A DNA stretch of 34,106 nucleotides from positions 1 through 34,106 of the forward strand of contig DWZN01000109.1 in the NCBI GenBank assembly GCA_019117545.1, read 5' to 3'. Under the pieces are notes generated by a model that saw only the letters and a list, made by a program, of their open reading frames with translations, ran no database searches and was not told the DNA's origin. Position numbers and translations under genes: made by a program. The DNA comes from Candidatus Brevibacterium intestinavium (GTDB lineage: Bacteria; Actinomycetota; Actinomycetes; Actinomycetales; Brevibacteriaceae). Below, piece after piece: positions 1 to 8,193 of this stretch (within the stretch, counting starts at the first letter, position 1; every line of letters starts with the position of its first letter).

Positions 1-1056
1 GCCGACCGGCCCACCTGGCTCGCGGCACTCGAAGGATCGTTCGTCCCGACCCGCCATCCCGGCCTGTCGACGGTGCGCAATATGCACGGCATCGCCGCCC
101 TCGCCGTCGCCGCCCCCGACGCCCCACCGCCGGGTTGGGCCCCGCCCGAGGCCCCACCGCGCATCGACGGCGGTCGGCTGCCCTGGACCTCCGGTCCCGA
201 AATCGGCTCCGACGACGTCGCAGAGCGCATCGTCACCCTCGATTCCTCGCCGAGGCGGATCTGGATCCACCGTCCGAACCGGGCGGTCGCCTCGGCGCCG
301 GTGCTCGTCGTCTTCGACGGACGAGGATTCGCCGACGGCGGACTGCTGGCAGCGATCGACGAATTCGACTCTCCGCCCTCGATCGTCATCGCGATCGACC
401 ACGAGCGCGCCGAGACCGAGGTTGCCGACGCTGGTCCGGGCACCGCCGAGGTTCCCGACGGAGAATCGCGTGTCCCCGCCCCGAACGCGGGGGATGCGAG
501 GGCCGGGAGTCCGCGACCGTCCGATCCGAGTGCGGGGAATCTGCGTGCGGACGATCTCGTGATGAATCCGGACTTCTGCGACGACGTGCTCGACCTCGTC
601 GCAAGCATCGCGCCCGACCGCGGAGTCCGGGCCCTCGTCGCCGGAGCCTCCTACGGCGGGTTGGCCGCGGCCTACTTCGCGCTGCGCCATCCGCAGCGCT
701 TCCGCGGGATCTGCCTGTCCCCGTCGTTCTGGCAGACCGACGCCGCCGGGCGCAGAATCTGGGACCACCTGCCCGATGCGGACTCCACCGACGCGACCGC
801 GCCGGACCTCGTCATCGACTACGGCGTCCTGGAACCGGTGATCGCGGATTCGGTCGCCGAGACGATCGCCGAGTTCGCCGACCGCGGACTCGAGGTCGAG
901 GCCCGGTCTTTCGTGGGCGGGCACGAATACCTGTGGTGGCGCGATCTCCTGCTCGGCCGCCTCGGCGAGGCCCTCGGTCACGGAGCTCCCGCGTCTCTTC
1001 GCCGAGGAGAGCCCACGCCGCTCGGGCACGGAGCTCCCGCGTCTCAGTCCGAGTGA
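1..1056 (+). CDS. Enterochelin esterase-like alpha/beta hydrolase, 5' end cut by the window
   Basis: The frame is open from base 1, so the true start lies upstream; 351 codons are visible and the first internal candidate start is GTG 73. The nucleophile motif G-A-S-Y-G-G has its serine codon at 649-651 and is followed by a stretch resembling the Fes pattern (GL-AA-YFALRHPQRF). The catalytic-histidine motif GGHEYLWWR lies near the C-terminus, much like GGHD-x-x-x-WR of enterochelin esterases. Known family role: hydrolysis of ferric-siderophore esters in the cytosol to release iron. Between strand and nucleophile regions there is an Ala/Pro/Gly/Asp-rich insert of about 45 residues (nt 418-552). 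The tail carries a 16-codon repeated segment (see 979-1045). The gene converges on the regulator to the right and overlaps it by 13 bp. It could act on another ester; the siderophore role is inferred from motifs and from the importer at 13.8 kb. Confidence 0.72.
   Translation, partial: ADRPTWLAALEGSFVPTRHPGLSTVRNMHGIAALAVAAPDAPPPGWAPPEAPPRIDGGRLPWTSGPEIGSDDVAERIVTLDSSPRRIWIHRPNRAVASAPVLVVFDGRGFADGGLLAAIDEFDSPPSIVIAIDHERAETEVADAGPGTAEVPDGESRVPAPNAGDARAGSPRPSDPSAGNLRADDLVMNPDFCDDVLDLVASIAPDRGVRALVAGASYGGLAAAYFALRHPQRFRGICLSPSFWQTDAAGRRIWDHLPDADSTDATAPDLVIDYGVLEPVIADSVAETIAEFADRGLEVEARSFVGGHEYLWWRDLLLGRLGEALGHGAPASLRRGEPTPLGHGAPASQSE
979..1045 (+). repeat. 19-bp direct repeat at the esterase 3' end
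   Basis: The 19-mer CACGGAGCTCCCGCGTCTC occurs exactly at 979-997 and 1027-1045, 48 bp apart, which is 16 codons, so the esterase frame is kept and the peptide GHGAPAS is repeated. The second copy covers the stop codon of the convergent ramB gene (1044-1046). It looks like a recent in-frame duplication of the tail. Confidence 0.8.
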
Positions 1057-2528
1057 CGTTCGAGGAATTCGTAGACCTCGGTGTCGTCGACGCCGGGCAC
1101 CGCACCCGGCGGCACCGCGGCCAACAGCGAGGCGTGCATCCGCGCCGAAGGCAGCGCCTGGTCCTCCCACTTCGCCGCCAGGTCGGCCGGCGCCTGCCGG
1201 CAGCAGGCCGGATCGGGGCACTCGGACTTCGACCGGATCTGTGACTCCCTGCCCTCGAACCAGCGCACATGGGCGAACGGCACTCCGACGCTGATGGCGA
1301 AGTCGCCTCCGGGCAGCACGCGGGCGGTGCACCAGAACGAGCCCTGCGGAGTGTCGGTGTACTGGTAGTACGGGCTGAACCGGTCGGCGACGCGGAAGAC
1401 CGTGCGTGAGGTGAAGCGCTTGCACGCGAACTGCCCCTCGATCGCGCCGAGCGGATCGGTGGGGAAGGGCAGACCGTCGTTCGAGTACGCCTTGTGGATC
1501 GTGCCGGAGTTGTGGACCTTCATGAAGTGGACGGGCAGACCGAGGTGCTCGGTGGCGAGGTTCGTGAACCGGTGCGCGGCCATCTCGTAGCCGACACCGA
1601 ACATATCGCGCAGATGCTCGACGGAGAGCACGCGCTTCCTCTTCTCCTCCTCGAGCATCGGCACGGCCGTCGATTCGGGCAGCAGGATCGCCGCGGCCAG
1701 ATAGTTCGCCTCGACGCGCTGCTGGAGGAACTCGTGGAAGTCCTTCGGCGAGTCGTAGCCGAGCACGTGCGGGGCCAGACTCATCAGCAGGTGGGAGCGC
1801 GGGTCGAAGGCCGCATCGGCGTTGGGCAGGTAGAGCCGCTTGTTCGCGGTGTCCGAGATCGACCGGGTCGACTCCGGCAGATCCGAGACGTAGTGGAGGC
1901 TGAAACCGAGCTTCTCGGCGATGAGCGCTGTCTGCCGCTGCGAGACCGTGCCCGATTCGTAGCCGACGAGGTCGAGCAGCTCGGCGGCGGTGGACTCGAG
2001 CTCGGCGAAGTAGTTGTTCTTCTCCCGCATCCGGTCCCGCAGCTCGCGATTGGCCCGGCGCGCCTCTTCGGGGGTGGCCGCACGGCGTTCGAGGACCTCA
2101 CCGAGCTGGCGCTGCAGTCCCACGATCGCCTCGAGCGCATCGGACGGCAGGGATTTGATGCGTACCTGCGGCAGCCCCAGGGAGGAGTACATGGGCGAGG
2201 CCTGATTGCGTTCGGCCTCGAGTTCGAGGGCCTGACGGTCGTCGATCGGGGTGGGGTCGATGAGGTCGGCGACATCGGTCCTCAGCGCCTTGGCGATCGT
2301 GGCCAGGAGCGTGACAGAAGTTTCTCTCTTGCCGTTCTCGATCGTCGAGATCTGCGAGGCCGCACGCCCCACTTCCTGCCCCAGCTCGTTCAGCGTCAGA
2401 CCCCGCTGTTTGCGAAAAAATCGGATTCTTCTGCCGATGCTCAGAGTATCCGTCTGCTGCTCGCCGCTCTCGACTTCCGCTTCGATGCTGACCAAGGCCG
2501 CTCCAATCGGTTCTGTGTGCCAGTTCAC
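1044..2528 (-). CDS. ramB: RamB-type regulator of acetate metabolism (XRE HTH + IrrE-like + ScfR C-terminal domain)
   Basis: This 494-aa protein has an N-terminal XRE helix-turn-helix at about residues 30-85 (LTLNELGQEVGRAASQIS, then ENGKRE). A central DUF955/ImmA-IrrE-like region carries RVEANYLAAAILLPE. The Cys-containing C-terminal region is typical of the short-chain-fatty-acyl regulator family. In the IrrE-like part the HExxH metallopeptidase motif is not visible (that stretch reads LLMSLAPHVLG), so it is probably a ligand or sensor fold rather than a protease. RamB in Corynebacterium controls aceA, aceB and other acetate genes; here it is divergent from aceA with 143 bp between, which supports the name. 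The start chosen is GTG 2528, just downstream of a CATACT -10-like element. An in-frame TTG about 11 codons inside, preceded by GGAG, is an alternative. The 3' end overlaps the esterase. Confidence 0.85.
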   Translation of the reverse strand: MNWHTEPIGAALVSIEAEVESGEQQTDTLSIGRRIRFFRKQRGLTLNELGQEVGRAASQISTIENGKRETSVTLLATIAKALRTDVADLIDPTPIDDRQALELEAERNQASPMYSSLGLPQVRIKSLPSDALEAIVGLQRQLGEVLERRAATPEEARRANRELRDRMREKNNYFAELESTAAELLDLVGYESGTVSQRQTALIAEKLGFSLHYVSDLPESTRSISDTANKRLYLPNADAAFDPRSHLLMSLAPHVLGYDSPKDFHEFLQQRVEANYLAAAILLPESTAVPMLEEEKRKRVLSVEHLRDMFGVGYEMAAHRFTNLATEHLGLPVHFMKVHNSGTIHKAYSNDGLPFPTDPLGAIEGQFACKRFTSRTVFRVADRFSPYYQYTDTPQGSFWCTARVLPGGDFAISVGVPFAHVRWFEGRESQIRSKSECPDPACCRQAPADLAAKWEDQALPSARMHASLLAAVPPGAVPGVDDTEVYEFLERHSD

Positions 2529-2533
2529 TTACG

Positions 2534-2547
2534 TGCAAACCAGTATG
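2534..2547 (-). promoter_or_regulatory. Candidate RamB site overlapping the ramB promoter
   Basis: On the minus strand the sequence reads CATACT (2547-2542, -10-like) followed directly by GGTTTGCA (2541-2534). TTTGCA is the core of the published Corynebacterium RamB motif (a 13-mer with CTTTGCAAA). The site would sit on the transcription start of ramB, consistent with autorepression, and lies in the ramB-aceA intergenic region. A second GGTTTGCA stands before aceB. Function is inferred. Confidence 0.4.
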
Positions 2548-2671
2548 ACAGAAGCGCGAATTTTCTTGAACCGGAAATATCGAGATTATTCATCCGAAAA
2601 TCCCCTACCACAGCTCTTGCGGCCCCCACAGAATGAATACATCAACCCCGAACGACGAGGAGAGAAGGACA

Positions 2672-3967
2672 ATGACTGAGACCACCACGCAGAGCAACCT
2701 GCACGATGCTGAGGCCATCCGCCGCGACTGGGCGACCAACGCCCGCTGGTCGGGAATCGCTCGTGACTACGAGCCCGAGGATGTCGTCAAACTGCGCGGT
2801 TCGCTGATCGAGGAGCACACGCTGGCCCGCCACGGTGCCGAGCGGCTCTGGGATCTCATCAACACCGAGGACTACGTCAACGCCCTCGGCGCGCTGACCG
2901 GCAACCAGGCCGTCGAGCAGGTCAAGGCCGGGCTCAAGGCCATCTACCTCTCCGGCTGGCAGGTCGCCGCCGACGCCAACGCCGCCGGCCAGACCTACCC
3001 GGACCAGTCGATCTACCCGGCCAACTCGGTGCCGCAGGTCGTGCGTCGGATCAACAACGCGCTCATGCGCGCCGACCAGATCGAGACCTCCGAGGGACAG
3101 AAGAACGTCGACGACTGGTTCGCCCCGATCGTCGCCGACGCCGAGGCGGGCTTCGGCGGCACGCTGAACGTCTACGAGCTCATGCGCTCGATGATCGCCT
3201 CCGGTGCGGCCGGCGTCCACTTCGAGGACCAGCTCGGTTCCGAGAAGAAGTGCGGTCACCTCGGCGGCAAGGTCCTGGTTCCGACCTCGCAGCACATCCG
3301 CACCTTGAACGCGGCCCGGCTGGCTGCCGATGTCGAGAACGTGCCCAGCCTCGTCATCGCCCGCACCGACGCCGAGGCGGCCACGCTGATGACCTCGGAC
3401 ATCGACGAGCGCGATCAGCGCTTCGTCACCGGTGAGCGCACCGCCGAGGGCTTCTACAAGATCACCAACGGCATCGAGGCCGGCATCGCCCGCGGTCTGT
3501 CCTACGCTCCCTACGCGGATCTGCTGTGGATGGAGACCTCGACACCCGACCTCGAGGCGGCCAAGCAGTTCGCCGAGGCGATCAAGGCCGAGCACCCGGA
3601 CCAGATGCTGGCCTACAACTGCTCGCCGTCGTTCAACTGGCGCAAGCACCTCGACGACTCGACCATCGCGAAGTTCCAGCGCGAGCTCGGAGCCATGGGC
3701 TACAAGTTCCAGTTCATCACCCTGGCCGGCTTCCACGCGCTCAACTACTCGATGTTCGATCTGGCTCACGGCTACGCCCGCGAGCAGATGAAGGCCTACG
3801 TCGACCTGCAGGAGCGCGAGTTCGCCGCTGAGGAGCGCGGATACACCGCGACCCGCCACCAGCGCGAGGTCGGCACCGGATACTTCGACCTGGTCTCGAC
3901 CGCGGTCAACCCGGACTCGTCGACCACCGCGCTGGAAGGCTCCACCGAAACCGCTCAGTTCAGCTGA
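2672..3967 (+). CDS. aceA: Isocitrate lyase
   Basis: Cleaves isocitrate to succinate and glyoxylate, the first step of the glyoxylate shunt, in the cytosol. The ATG at 2672 is preceded by GAGGAGAGAAGGA and gives 431 aa, the usual length of actinobacterial isocitrate lyases. An upstream in-frame ATG at 2633 lacks such a site. The active-site signature [10 protein letters not shown] is present with its catalytic cysteine at about residue 194. Substrate-binding stretches [18 protein letters not shown] and YNCSPSFNW are also present. It lies divergent to ramB and 248 bp ahead of aceB in the same direction, so RamB-type acetate control is likely. No truncation or odd composition is seen. Confidence 0.97.
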   Translation: MTETTTQSNLHDAEAIRRDWATNARWSGIARDYEPEDVVKLRGSLIEEHTLARHGAERLWDLINTEDYVNALGALTGNQAVEQVKAGLKAIYLSGWQVAADANAAGQTYPDQSIYPANSVPQVVRRINNALMRADQIETSEGQKNVDDWFAPIVADAEAGFGGTLNVYELMRSMIASGAAGVHFEDQLGSEKKCGHLGGKVLVPTSQHIRTLNAARLAADVENVPSLVIARTDAEAATLMTSDIDERDQRFVTGERTAEGFYKITNGIEAGIARGLSYAPYADLLWMETSTPDLEAAKQFAEAIKAEHPDQMLAYNCSPSFNWRKHLDDSTIAKFQRELGAMGYKFQFITLAGFHALNYSMFDLAHGYAREQMKAYVDLQEREFAAEERGYTATRHQREVGTGYFDLVSTAVNPDSSTTALEGSTETAQFS

Positions 3968-4047
3968 GCCGACCGGCCGCGGCACGCGCCTTCCCGGCAC
4001 GTCCTCGGCCCCCACGGACTCGGCGCGGATCGTCAATGTTTTCACGG

Positions 4048-4117
4048 GGTTTGCATTGTCGGTCCGCGCCGTCACACCACACGCGACTGAATGAACCCCG
4101 GTCGGGATCCGATCCCG
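4048..4117 (+). promoter_or_regulatory. aceB upstream region: candidate RamB core and a palindrome
   Basis: Within the 248-bp aceA-aceB gap, GGTTTGCA lies at 4048-4055, the same octamer found in front of ramB. A 15-bp odd-centred palindrome CGGGATC-C-GATCCCG lies at 4103-4117, about 100 bp before the aceB start. The gap is long for a simple operon, so aceB probably has its own promoter. I could not fix the -10 or -35 elements. Confidence 0.35.
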
Positions 4118-4215
4118 GACCCAGCACCGCACTCGGCGGCCCGCCGGGCACACAGATTCCACGCAGCACCACCACAGATTCCAGGCAGCACACTACGACG
4201 GGTGAGGAGAAGCCC

Positions 4216-5826
4216 ATGTCTTACATCAAGATCAACGCGCCGCTCGAAACCGGCTTCGGCACCGTCCTCTCGGAGCCCGCACTGACGTTCATCGCGACTC
4301 TGCACGACGAGTTCGCCGGCACCATCAGCCAGCTGCTGCGCACGCGCCGGGCCCGTGCGGCCGAGATGAACGGCGGGACCCTGCCGCGGTTCAAGCCCGA
4401 GACCGCCCGCATCCGGGCCGACCGGTCCTGGACCGTCGCCGGCTCCGCCGGGGCTCCCGGCCTCGAGGACCGCCGCGTCGAGCTCACCGGTCCCGTGACC
4501 GAACCCGAAGTCGTGGCTGCCCTGAACTCCCAGGCCAAGGTGTGGCTGGCCGATCTCGAAGACGCCACGAGCCCGACCTGGGCCAATGTCATCGGCGGTC
4601 AGCTCAACCTCTACCGCGCCATCCGCGGCCAGCTGCCCGGTGTCAGCAATGACAACCAGCCGACCATCGGACTGCGTCCCCGCGGCTGGCACCTGCCGGA
4701 GAAGCACCTGCTCTACGTCGACGACAACGGCGAGGAGTTCGCGACCTCCGGAGCACTCGTCGACTTCGGCCTGTACTTCTTCCACAACGCCCGCCACCTC
4801 ATCAGCCACGGCTCCGGCCCGTACTTCTACCTGCCGAAGCTCGAGTCCTCGCAGGAGGCCCGGCTGTGGAACAAGATCTTCGTCCACGCCCAGAACAGCC
4901 TCGGCATCGAGCAGGGCACCATCCGGGCCACCGCGCACATCGAGACCATCACCGCGGTGTTCCAGATGGAGGAGATCCTCTTCGAGTTGCGCGAGCACTG
5001 CGCCGGACTCGAAGCCGCCGGCTGGGACTACCTGTTCTCCGTGGTCAAGAACCTGCGCAACACCAGCGACTACGTTCTGCCCGACCGGGAGCGCCTGACG
5101 ATGGATCTGCCGCTGATGAAGGCCTTCACCGATCGCCTCGTCGCCACCTGCCACCGTCGCGGAGCGCATGCGATCGGCACGATGTCCAACCTCATGGCCG
5201 ACCATCCGGACGAGGCCTTCGTGGCCGCCGAGTTCGCACGCATGCGTGAGGACAAGGCCCGCGAGGCCTGGCAGGGCTTCGACGGCACCTGGGTCGCCGA
5301 CCCGGCCCTGGTGCCGGCAGCGCTGGCTGTCTTCGACGCCGCACTGGGATCGCGTCCCCACCAGCTGGAGAACAAGCGCCCCGACGTGCAGGTCACCAGC
5401 GAGAACATCCTCGACATCACCGGCCTCGAGCCGATCGTCACCGAACAGGGTGTGCGGATGAACATCCGTGTGGCCGTCGGATACATGAACGAATGGCTCG
5501 GCGGCAACGGGCACGTGGCGCTGGAGAACCAGCTCGAGGACGTCTCGACCGCCGAGATCTGCCGCTCGCAGATCTGGCAGTGGATCCACCACGAGGTGAC
5601 CCTCGACAACGGTCGGCAGCTGACTCCTCATCTGGCCGAACGCTACCTCGGGGAGGAGTTGGCGGCGATGGAGCGTCGTCCCGATGACCACTTCGACGAG
5701 GCCGTGGAGATCTTCCGCGCCTCGGCGCTGGGGGAGACCTTCGCCGAATTCCTCACCATGCCGGCCTACACCGATCACCTGGTCGACCGGGTGTCGAAGA
5801 CCGACGCCGAGGTGTTCGTCGCCTGA
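4216..5826 (+). CDS. aceB: Malate synthase A
   Basis: Condenses glyoxylate with acetyl-CoA to malate, completing the glyoxylate shunt begun by the upstream gene. The ATG at 4216 follows GGTGAGGAGAAGCCC, a good ribosome site. The open frame extends upstream to 4036 but that part is proline/serine-rich and unlike the family. The product is 536 aa, close to the E. coli enzyme (533 aa). Family signatures seen are LRPRGWHLPEKH (about residues 154-165), the FLADLEDATSP-like stretch VWLADLEDATSPTW near the N-terminus, and the C-terminal region QLEDVSTAEICRSQIWQWIHH. It is followed at once by a strong hairpin, so the unit ends here. Confidence 0.97.
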   Translation: MSYIKINAPLETGFGTVLSEPALTFIATLHDEFAGTISQLLRTRRARAAEMNGGTLPRFKPETARIRADRSWTVAGSAGAPGLEDRRVELTGPVTEPEVVAALNSQAKVWLADLEDATSPTWANVIGGQLNLYRAIRGQLPGVSNDNQPTIGLRPRGWHLPEKHLLYVDDNGEEFATSGALVDFGLYFFHNARHLISHGSGPYFYLPKLESSQEARLWNKIFVHAQNSLGIEQGTIRATAHIETITAVFQMEEILFELREHCAGLEAAGWDYLFSVVKNLRNTSDYVLPDRERLTMDLPLMKAFTDRLVATCHRRGAHAIGTMSNLMADHPDEAFVAAEFARMREDKAREAWQGFDGTWVADPALVPAALAVFDAALGSRPHQLENKRPDVQVTSENILDITGLEPIVTEQGVRMNIRVAVGYMNEWLGGNGHVALENQLEDVSTAEICRSQIWQWIHHEVTLDNGRQLTPHLAERYLGEELAAMERRPDDHFDEAVEIFRASALGETFAEFLTMPAYTDHLVDRVSKTDAEVFVA

Positions 5827-5840
5827 GCGCCCCTGTCTGT

Positions 5841-5879
5841 CCGAAGGCGGTATTGCATACTCTGCAATACCGCCTTCGG
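5841..5879. terminator. 17-bp perfect hairpin between aceB and the convergent DinB-like gene
   Basis: Left arm 5841-5857 (CCGAAGGCGGTATTGCA) and right arm 5863-5879 pair without mismatch around a 5-nt loop. The hairpin lies 14 bp after the aceB stop and 22 bp after the minus-strand gene's stop, so it can serve both. Neither side has a U-tract, as is common in high-GC actinobacteria. Confidence 0.85.
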
Positions 5880-5901
5880 CGTGTGTGAGGACGTCGGCGG
5901 C

Positions 5902-6513
5902 TCAGCTGCCCTCGACCGTCTCGGCATGCTCGGGCGGCCAGGGCTCGCCGTCGGCTTCGGCGTTGAGCTGATAGGCGATTGCCCCGTCGATGGACTCGCG
6001 GATGATGTCGGCATGTCCGGCATGGCGGGCGACCTCGGTGGCCAGGTGCCACAGGATCCAACCGACGGTCATGACGAAATCCGCCGGCATCCACGGATTG
6101 CTCGGGACGCTGACCTCGGTGCGCAGGCTGATCCCGCGGTCCTCGACGATCCGATGGGCGACCTCGATCTCTGCCACCGCCTTGTCGAAGACCGCCACTA
6201 CGTCCTCGAGCGGCCGGTCGGGAACGGCGGTGCCATCGAACATTCCGTCGAGTCCGAGCTCGGCGTTGATCGCCGGGAAGTCCGAGAATTCGATGACGCG
6301 CTCGGGTTCCTTGACCTGCAGGAGCCAGCCGTTGACGACCTGCGCGACATGGGCGAGGAGCCCGGCGATGCTGAGCGGGCTGGCCGTCGGAGCGCGTCGT
6401 GCCTGCTCAGCGGACAGGCCCAGGGCCGTCACCCGGAGCTGAGCGCATTGGTGGGCCAGAAAGCTGAAGGCCGCGTCGGTCTCCGACGTGACCGAAGGAG
6501 CGAAGAAGGGCAT
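5902..6513 (-). CDS. DinB/DUF664-family protein (putative metal-dependent thiol S-transferase fold)
   Basis: The protein has 203 aa. The pattern is that of DinB-like four-helix proteins: TASPLSIAGLLAHVAQVVNGW near the N-terminus and the C-terminal WILWHLATEVARHAGHADIIRE, where the spaced histidines usually bind a divalent metal. Family members include mycothiol- or bacillithiol-dependent transferases and isomerases; the substrate here is unknown. The start chosen is ATG 6513 because ACAGGAGAGACC precedes it. A longer in-frame start at ATG 6591 would add 26 low-complexity residues. The gene is divergent from the WYL regulator, which is the obvious candidate to control it. Confidence 0.72.
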   Translation of the reverse strand: MPFFAPSVTSETDAAFSFLAHQCAQLRVTALGLSAEQARRAPTASPLSIAGLLAHVAQVVNGWLLQVKEPERVIEFSDFPAINAELGLDGMFDGTAVPDRPLEDVVAVFDKAVAEIEVAHRIVEDRGISLRTEVSVPSNPWMPADFVMTVGWILWHLATEVARHAGHADIIRESIDGAIAYQLNAEADGEPWPPEHAETVEGS

Positions 6514-6596
6514 GGTCTCTCCTGTTCGTCGACCGCCGTCCTCGGCGGAGAGGGACGGTCGCTCCGCCCCATCGATCCCATCGTCTGCCATATTGC

Positions 6597-6611
6597 GGAC
6601 ATATACTGTCC
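6597..6611. promoter_or_regulatory. Inverted repeat GGACA-N5-TGTCC, likely operator between DinB-like and WYL genes
   Basis: A perfect 5-bp inverted repeat, GGACA-TATAC-TGTCC, whose centre overlaps a TATACT -10-like hexamer (6602-6607). It lies 57 bp before the regulator start and upstream of the divergent DinB-like gene, the usual place for an autoregulatory operator. Binding by the adjacent regulator is inferred. Confidence 0.5.
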
Positions 6612-6668
6612 TTATCGGCGAACGATCGCAGGCGATCTCCGGCGAAGGGCGAGTCAGAGGTGATGGGA

Positions 6669-7706
6669 ATGCCGGGCAATGCCAGACTGCTGTCGCTGCT
6701 GAGCGCCTTCGCTTCCGGACGGACCTTTTCAGCCGCCGAACTCGCCGCAGACTTCGCGGTCACCGCGCGCACGATCAGGCGTGACATCGCCGAACTCCGG
6801 GCCCTGGGCTACATCATCGCCTCCGTGCCGGGAACGGCCGGCGGCTACCGCGCGGAGTCACGGACGATGCTGCCGCCGCTCCAACTCGGTTCGGGTGAAG
6901 CGCTGGCCACCGCCGTCGGTCTCGCCCTGCTGCGCGGGGCGGGGCTGAACACCCCGCATGCGGACTCGGCGGCCCGCAAACTCAGTGAGATGCTGCCCGC
7001 TCAGATGCGCGGGAGCCTCAACGACATCGGCACGGCGGTGTCCGTGCCGCAGGGCAACGTGCCCGGTATCGACATCGCCTCGGTCATCGCGCTCGCCTCG
7101 GCGATCAGCGGGCAGACGCTGGCGACCTTCGACTATACGGTCCCCGACCGTCGTGGACGCGGCCGTTCTTCGCCCCGCTCAGCAACCGCCGCCCCGCGCG
7201 CACGCCAGACCGTCGCCCCGGCCGAGACCGGCAGGCCGACCGAGAGCCGACGGGTCGAGCCGGTCCAGCTCGTCGTCCTCGGCGCGCACTGGTATCTCTT
7301 CGCCTGGGATCTCGTGCGCCGCGACTGGAGGGTCTTCCGGCTCGACCGGATGAGCGACGTCCACGCGACGACCCTCGAGTTCTCTCCACGGCCCCACCCC
7401 GACGCCGAGGCGGCCGTGAGCTCCGCGGTCACCACCGCCGCATACTCGCACACCGTCATCATCGGGATGCGGTCGACGGTCGCCGAAGCCGGTCAGTGGT
7501 TCTCCTCCCGAGCGGCGACCATCACCGAGGCGGCCGATGGTGTGCGCATCGCCTTCGGAATCGATGATCTGGCCACGGCGGCGACCCATCTCGCCATGAT
7601 TCCGGTCCCGGTCGAGATCATCGACCCTCCTGAGCTGATCGATCAGATGGCGGCTCTGGCGCAGCGGGCGCGGTCGACGGCGGCGAATTCCGGCAAAGGA
7701 CGGTGA
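6669..7706 (+). CDS. WYL-domain transcriptional regulator (DeoR/HTH_11 type)
   Basis: The N-terminal winged helix-turn-helix spans about residues 5-60 (RLLSLLSAF, then FSAAELAADFAVTARTIRRDIAELRALGY and the wing VPGTAGGYR). The C-terminal WYL domain contains HWYLFAWDLVRRDWRVFRLDRM. WYL regulators bind DNA and sense a ligand, often nucleic-acid or metabolite derived. An Arg/Pro/Ala-rich insert (about nt 7145-7255) splits the domain before the WYL core. The start at ATG 6669 is chosen because AGAGG stands eight bases upstream and because homologues start near MPGNARLL; GTG 6660 and ATG 6663 are alternatives. It is likely to control itself and the divergent DinB-like gene through the inverted repeat at 6597. 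Confidence 0.82.
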   Translation: MPGNARLLSLLSAFASGRTFSAAELAADFAVTARTIRRDIAELRALGYIIASVPGTAGGYRAESRTMLPPLQLGSGEALATAVGLALLRGAGLNTPHADSAARKLSEMLPAQMRGSLNDIGTAVSVPQGNVPGIDIASVIALASAISGQTLATFDYTVPDRRGRGRSSPRSATAAPRARQTVAPAETGRPTESRRVEPVQLVVLGAHWYLFAWDLVRRDWRVFRLDRMSDVHATTLEFSPRPHPDAEAAVSSAVTTAAYSHTVIIGMRSTVAEAGQWFSSRAATITEAADGVRIAFGIDDLATAATHLAMIPVPVEIIDPPELIDQMAALAQRARSTAANSGKGR

Positions 7707-7757
7707 CTCGGCTGTCTCCGAGATGAGACCGGAATGAATGTTTCGGGCACCTGTCAA

Positions 7758-7763
7758 TATACT
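7758..7763 (+). promoter_or_regulatory. -10 element of a leaderless promoter for the stress protein gene
   Basis: TATACT lies exactly 7 bases before the ATG at 7771, so transcription would begin at or next to the start codon. GGGAG also lies within those 7 bases and could act as a weak ribosome site if the transcript starts further upstream. Confidence 0.5.
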
Positions 7764-7770
7764 GGGAGTC

Positions 7771-8160
7771 ATGACGATTCTCATTGGCTACCTACCCGCT
7801 CCTGAGGGTGAGGCTGCTCTGCGTGCGGGGTTCGCGGAGGCCAAACTGCGGTCGAGCACTGCCGTCGTGATCAATTCACAGCGACGAGGTGCCAGCGGAA
7901 CCCCGACCGAGATCGGTGAGGACGAGATCAAGCGAATCGTCGACCTCGGCAAGGAATCCGACATCGAGGTCGAGGTGCTCCAACCCGACCACGAGGACGA
8001 CCTGCCCGGGACTCTCAACGAACTGGCCGTCGAATACGAAGCCCAGCTCATCGTCATCGGACTGCGCAAACGCTCGGCGATCGGGAAGTTCATCCTCGGG
8101 TCCCAGGCGCAGCGGATCCTTCTCGAGGCCGAAGTCCCGGTGCTGACCGCGAAGGCCTGA
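7771..8160 (+). CDS. Universal stress protein (UspA family)
   Basis: A 129-aa single-domain Usp protein. The N-terminal beta strand (MTILIGYLPAPEGEAALRAGFAEA) is followed by a middle region and the C-terminal signature LIVIGLRKRSAIGKFILGSQAQRILLEAEVPVLTAK, the nucleotide-binding end of the fold. Known family role: ATP- or AMP-binding stress proteins; the specific role is unknown. The start at ATG 7771 fits both a leaderless promoter and the conserved N-terminus; the frame is open to 7738 but without support. It lies 64 bp downstream of the WYL gene and converges on the large oxidase. Confidence 0.88.
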   Translation: MTILIGYLPAPEGEAALRAGFAEAKLRSSTAVVINSQRRGASGTPTEIGEDEIKRIVDLGKESDIEVEVLQPDHEDDLPGTLNELAVEYEAQLIVIGLRKRSAIGKFILGSQAQRILLEAEVPVLTAKA

Positions 8161-8193
8161 GGCCCCCTCGCCGAGGCGGCTCTCGAGTGCCCG

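Noticed and set aside
4036..4215. Upstream extension of malate synthase
   Set aside because: It is Pro/Ser/Thr-rich with no family match, while ATG 4216 has a strong ribosome site.
2642..5778. Long antisense frames over aceA and aceB
   Set aside because: Both are reverse shadows of clearly identified enzymes, low in complexity and without ribosome sites.
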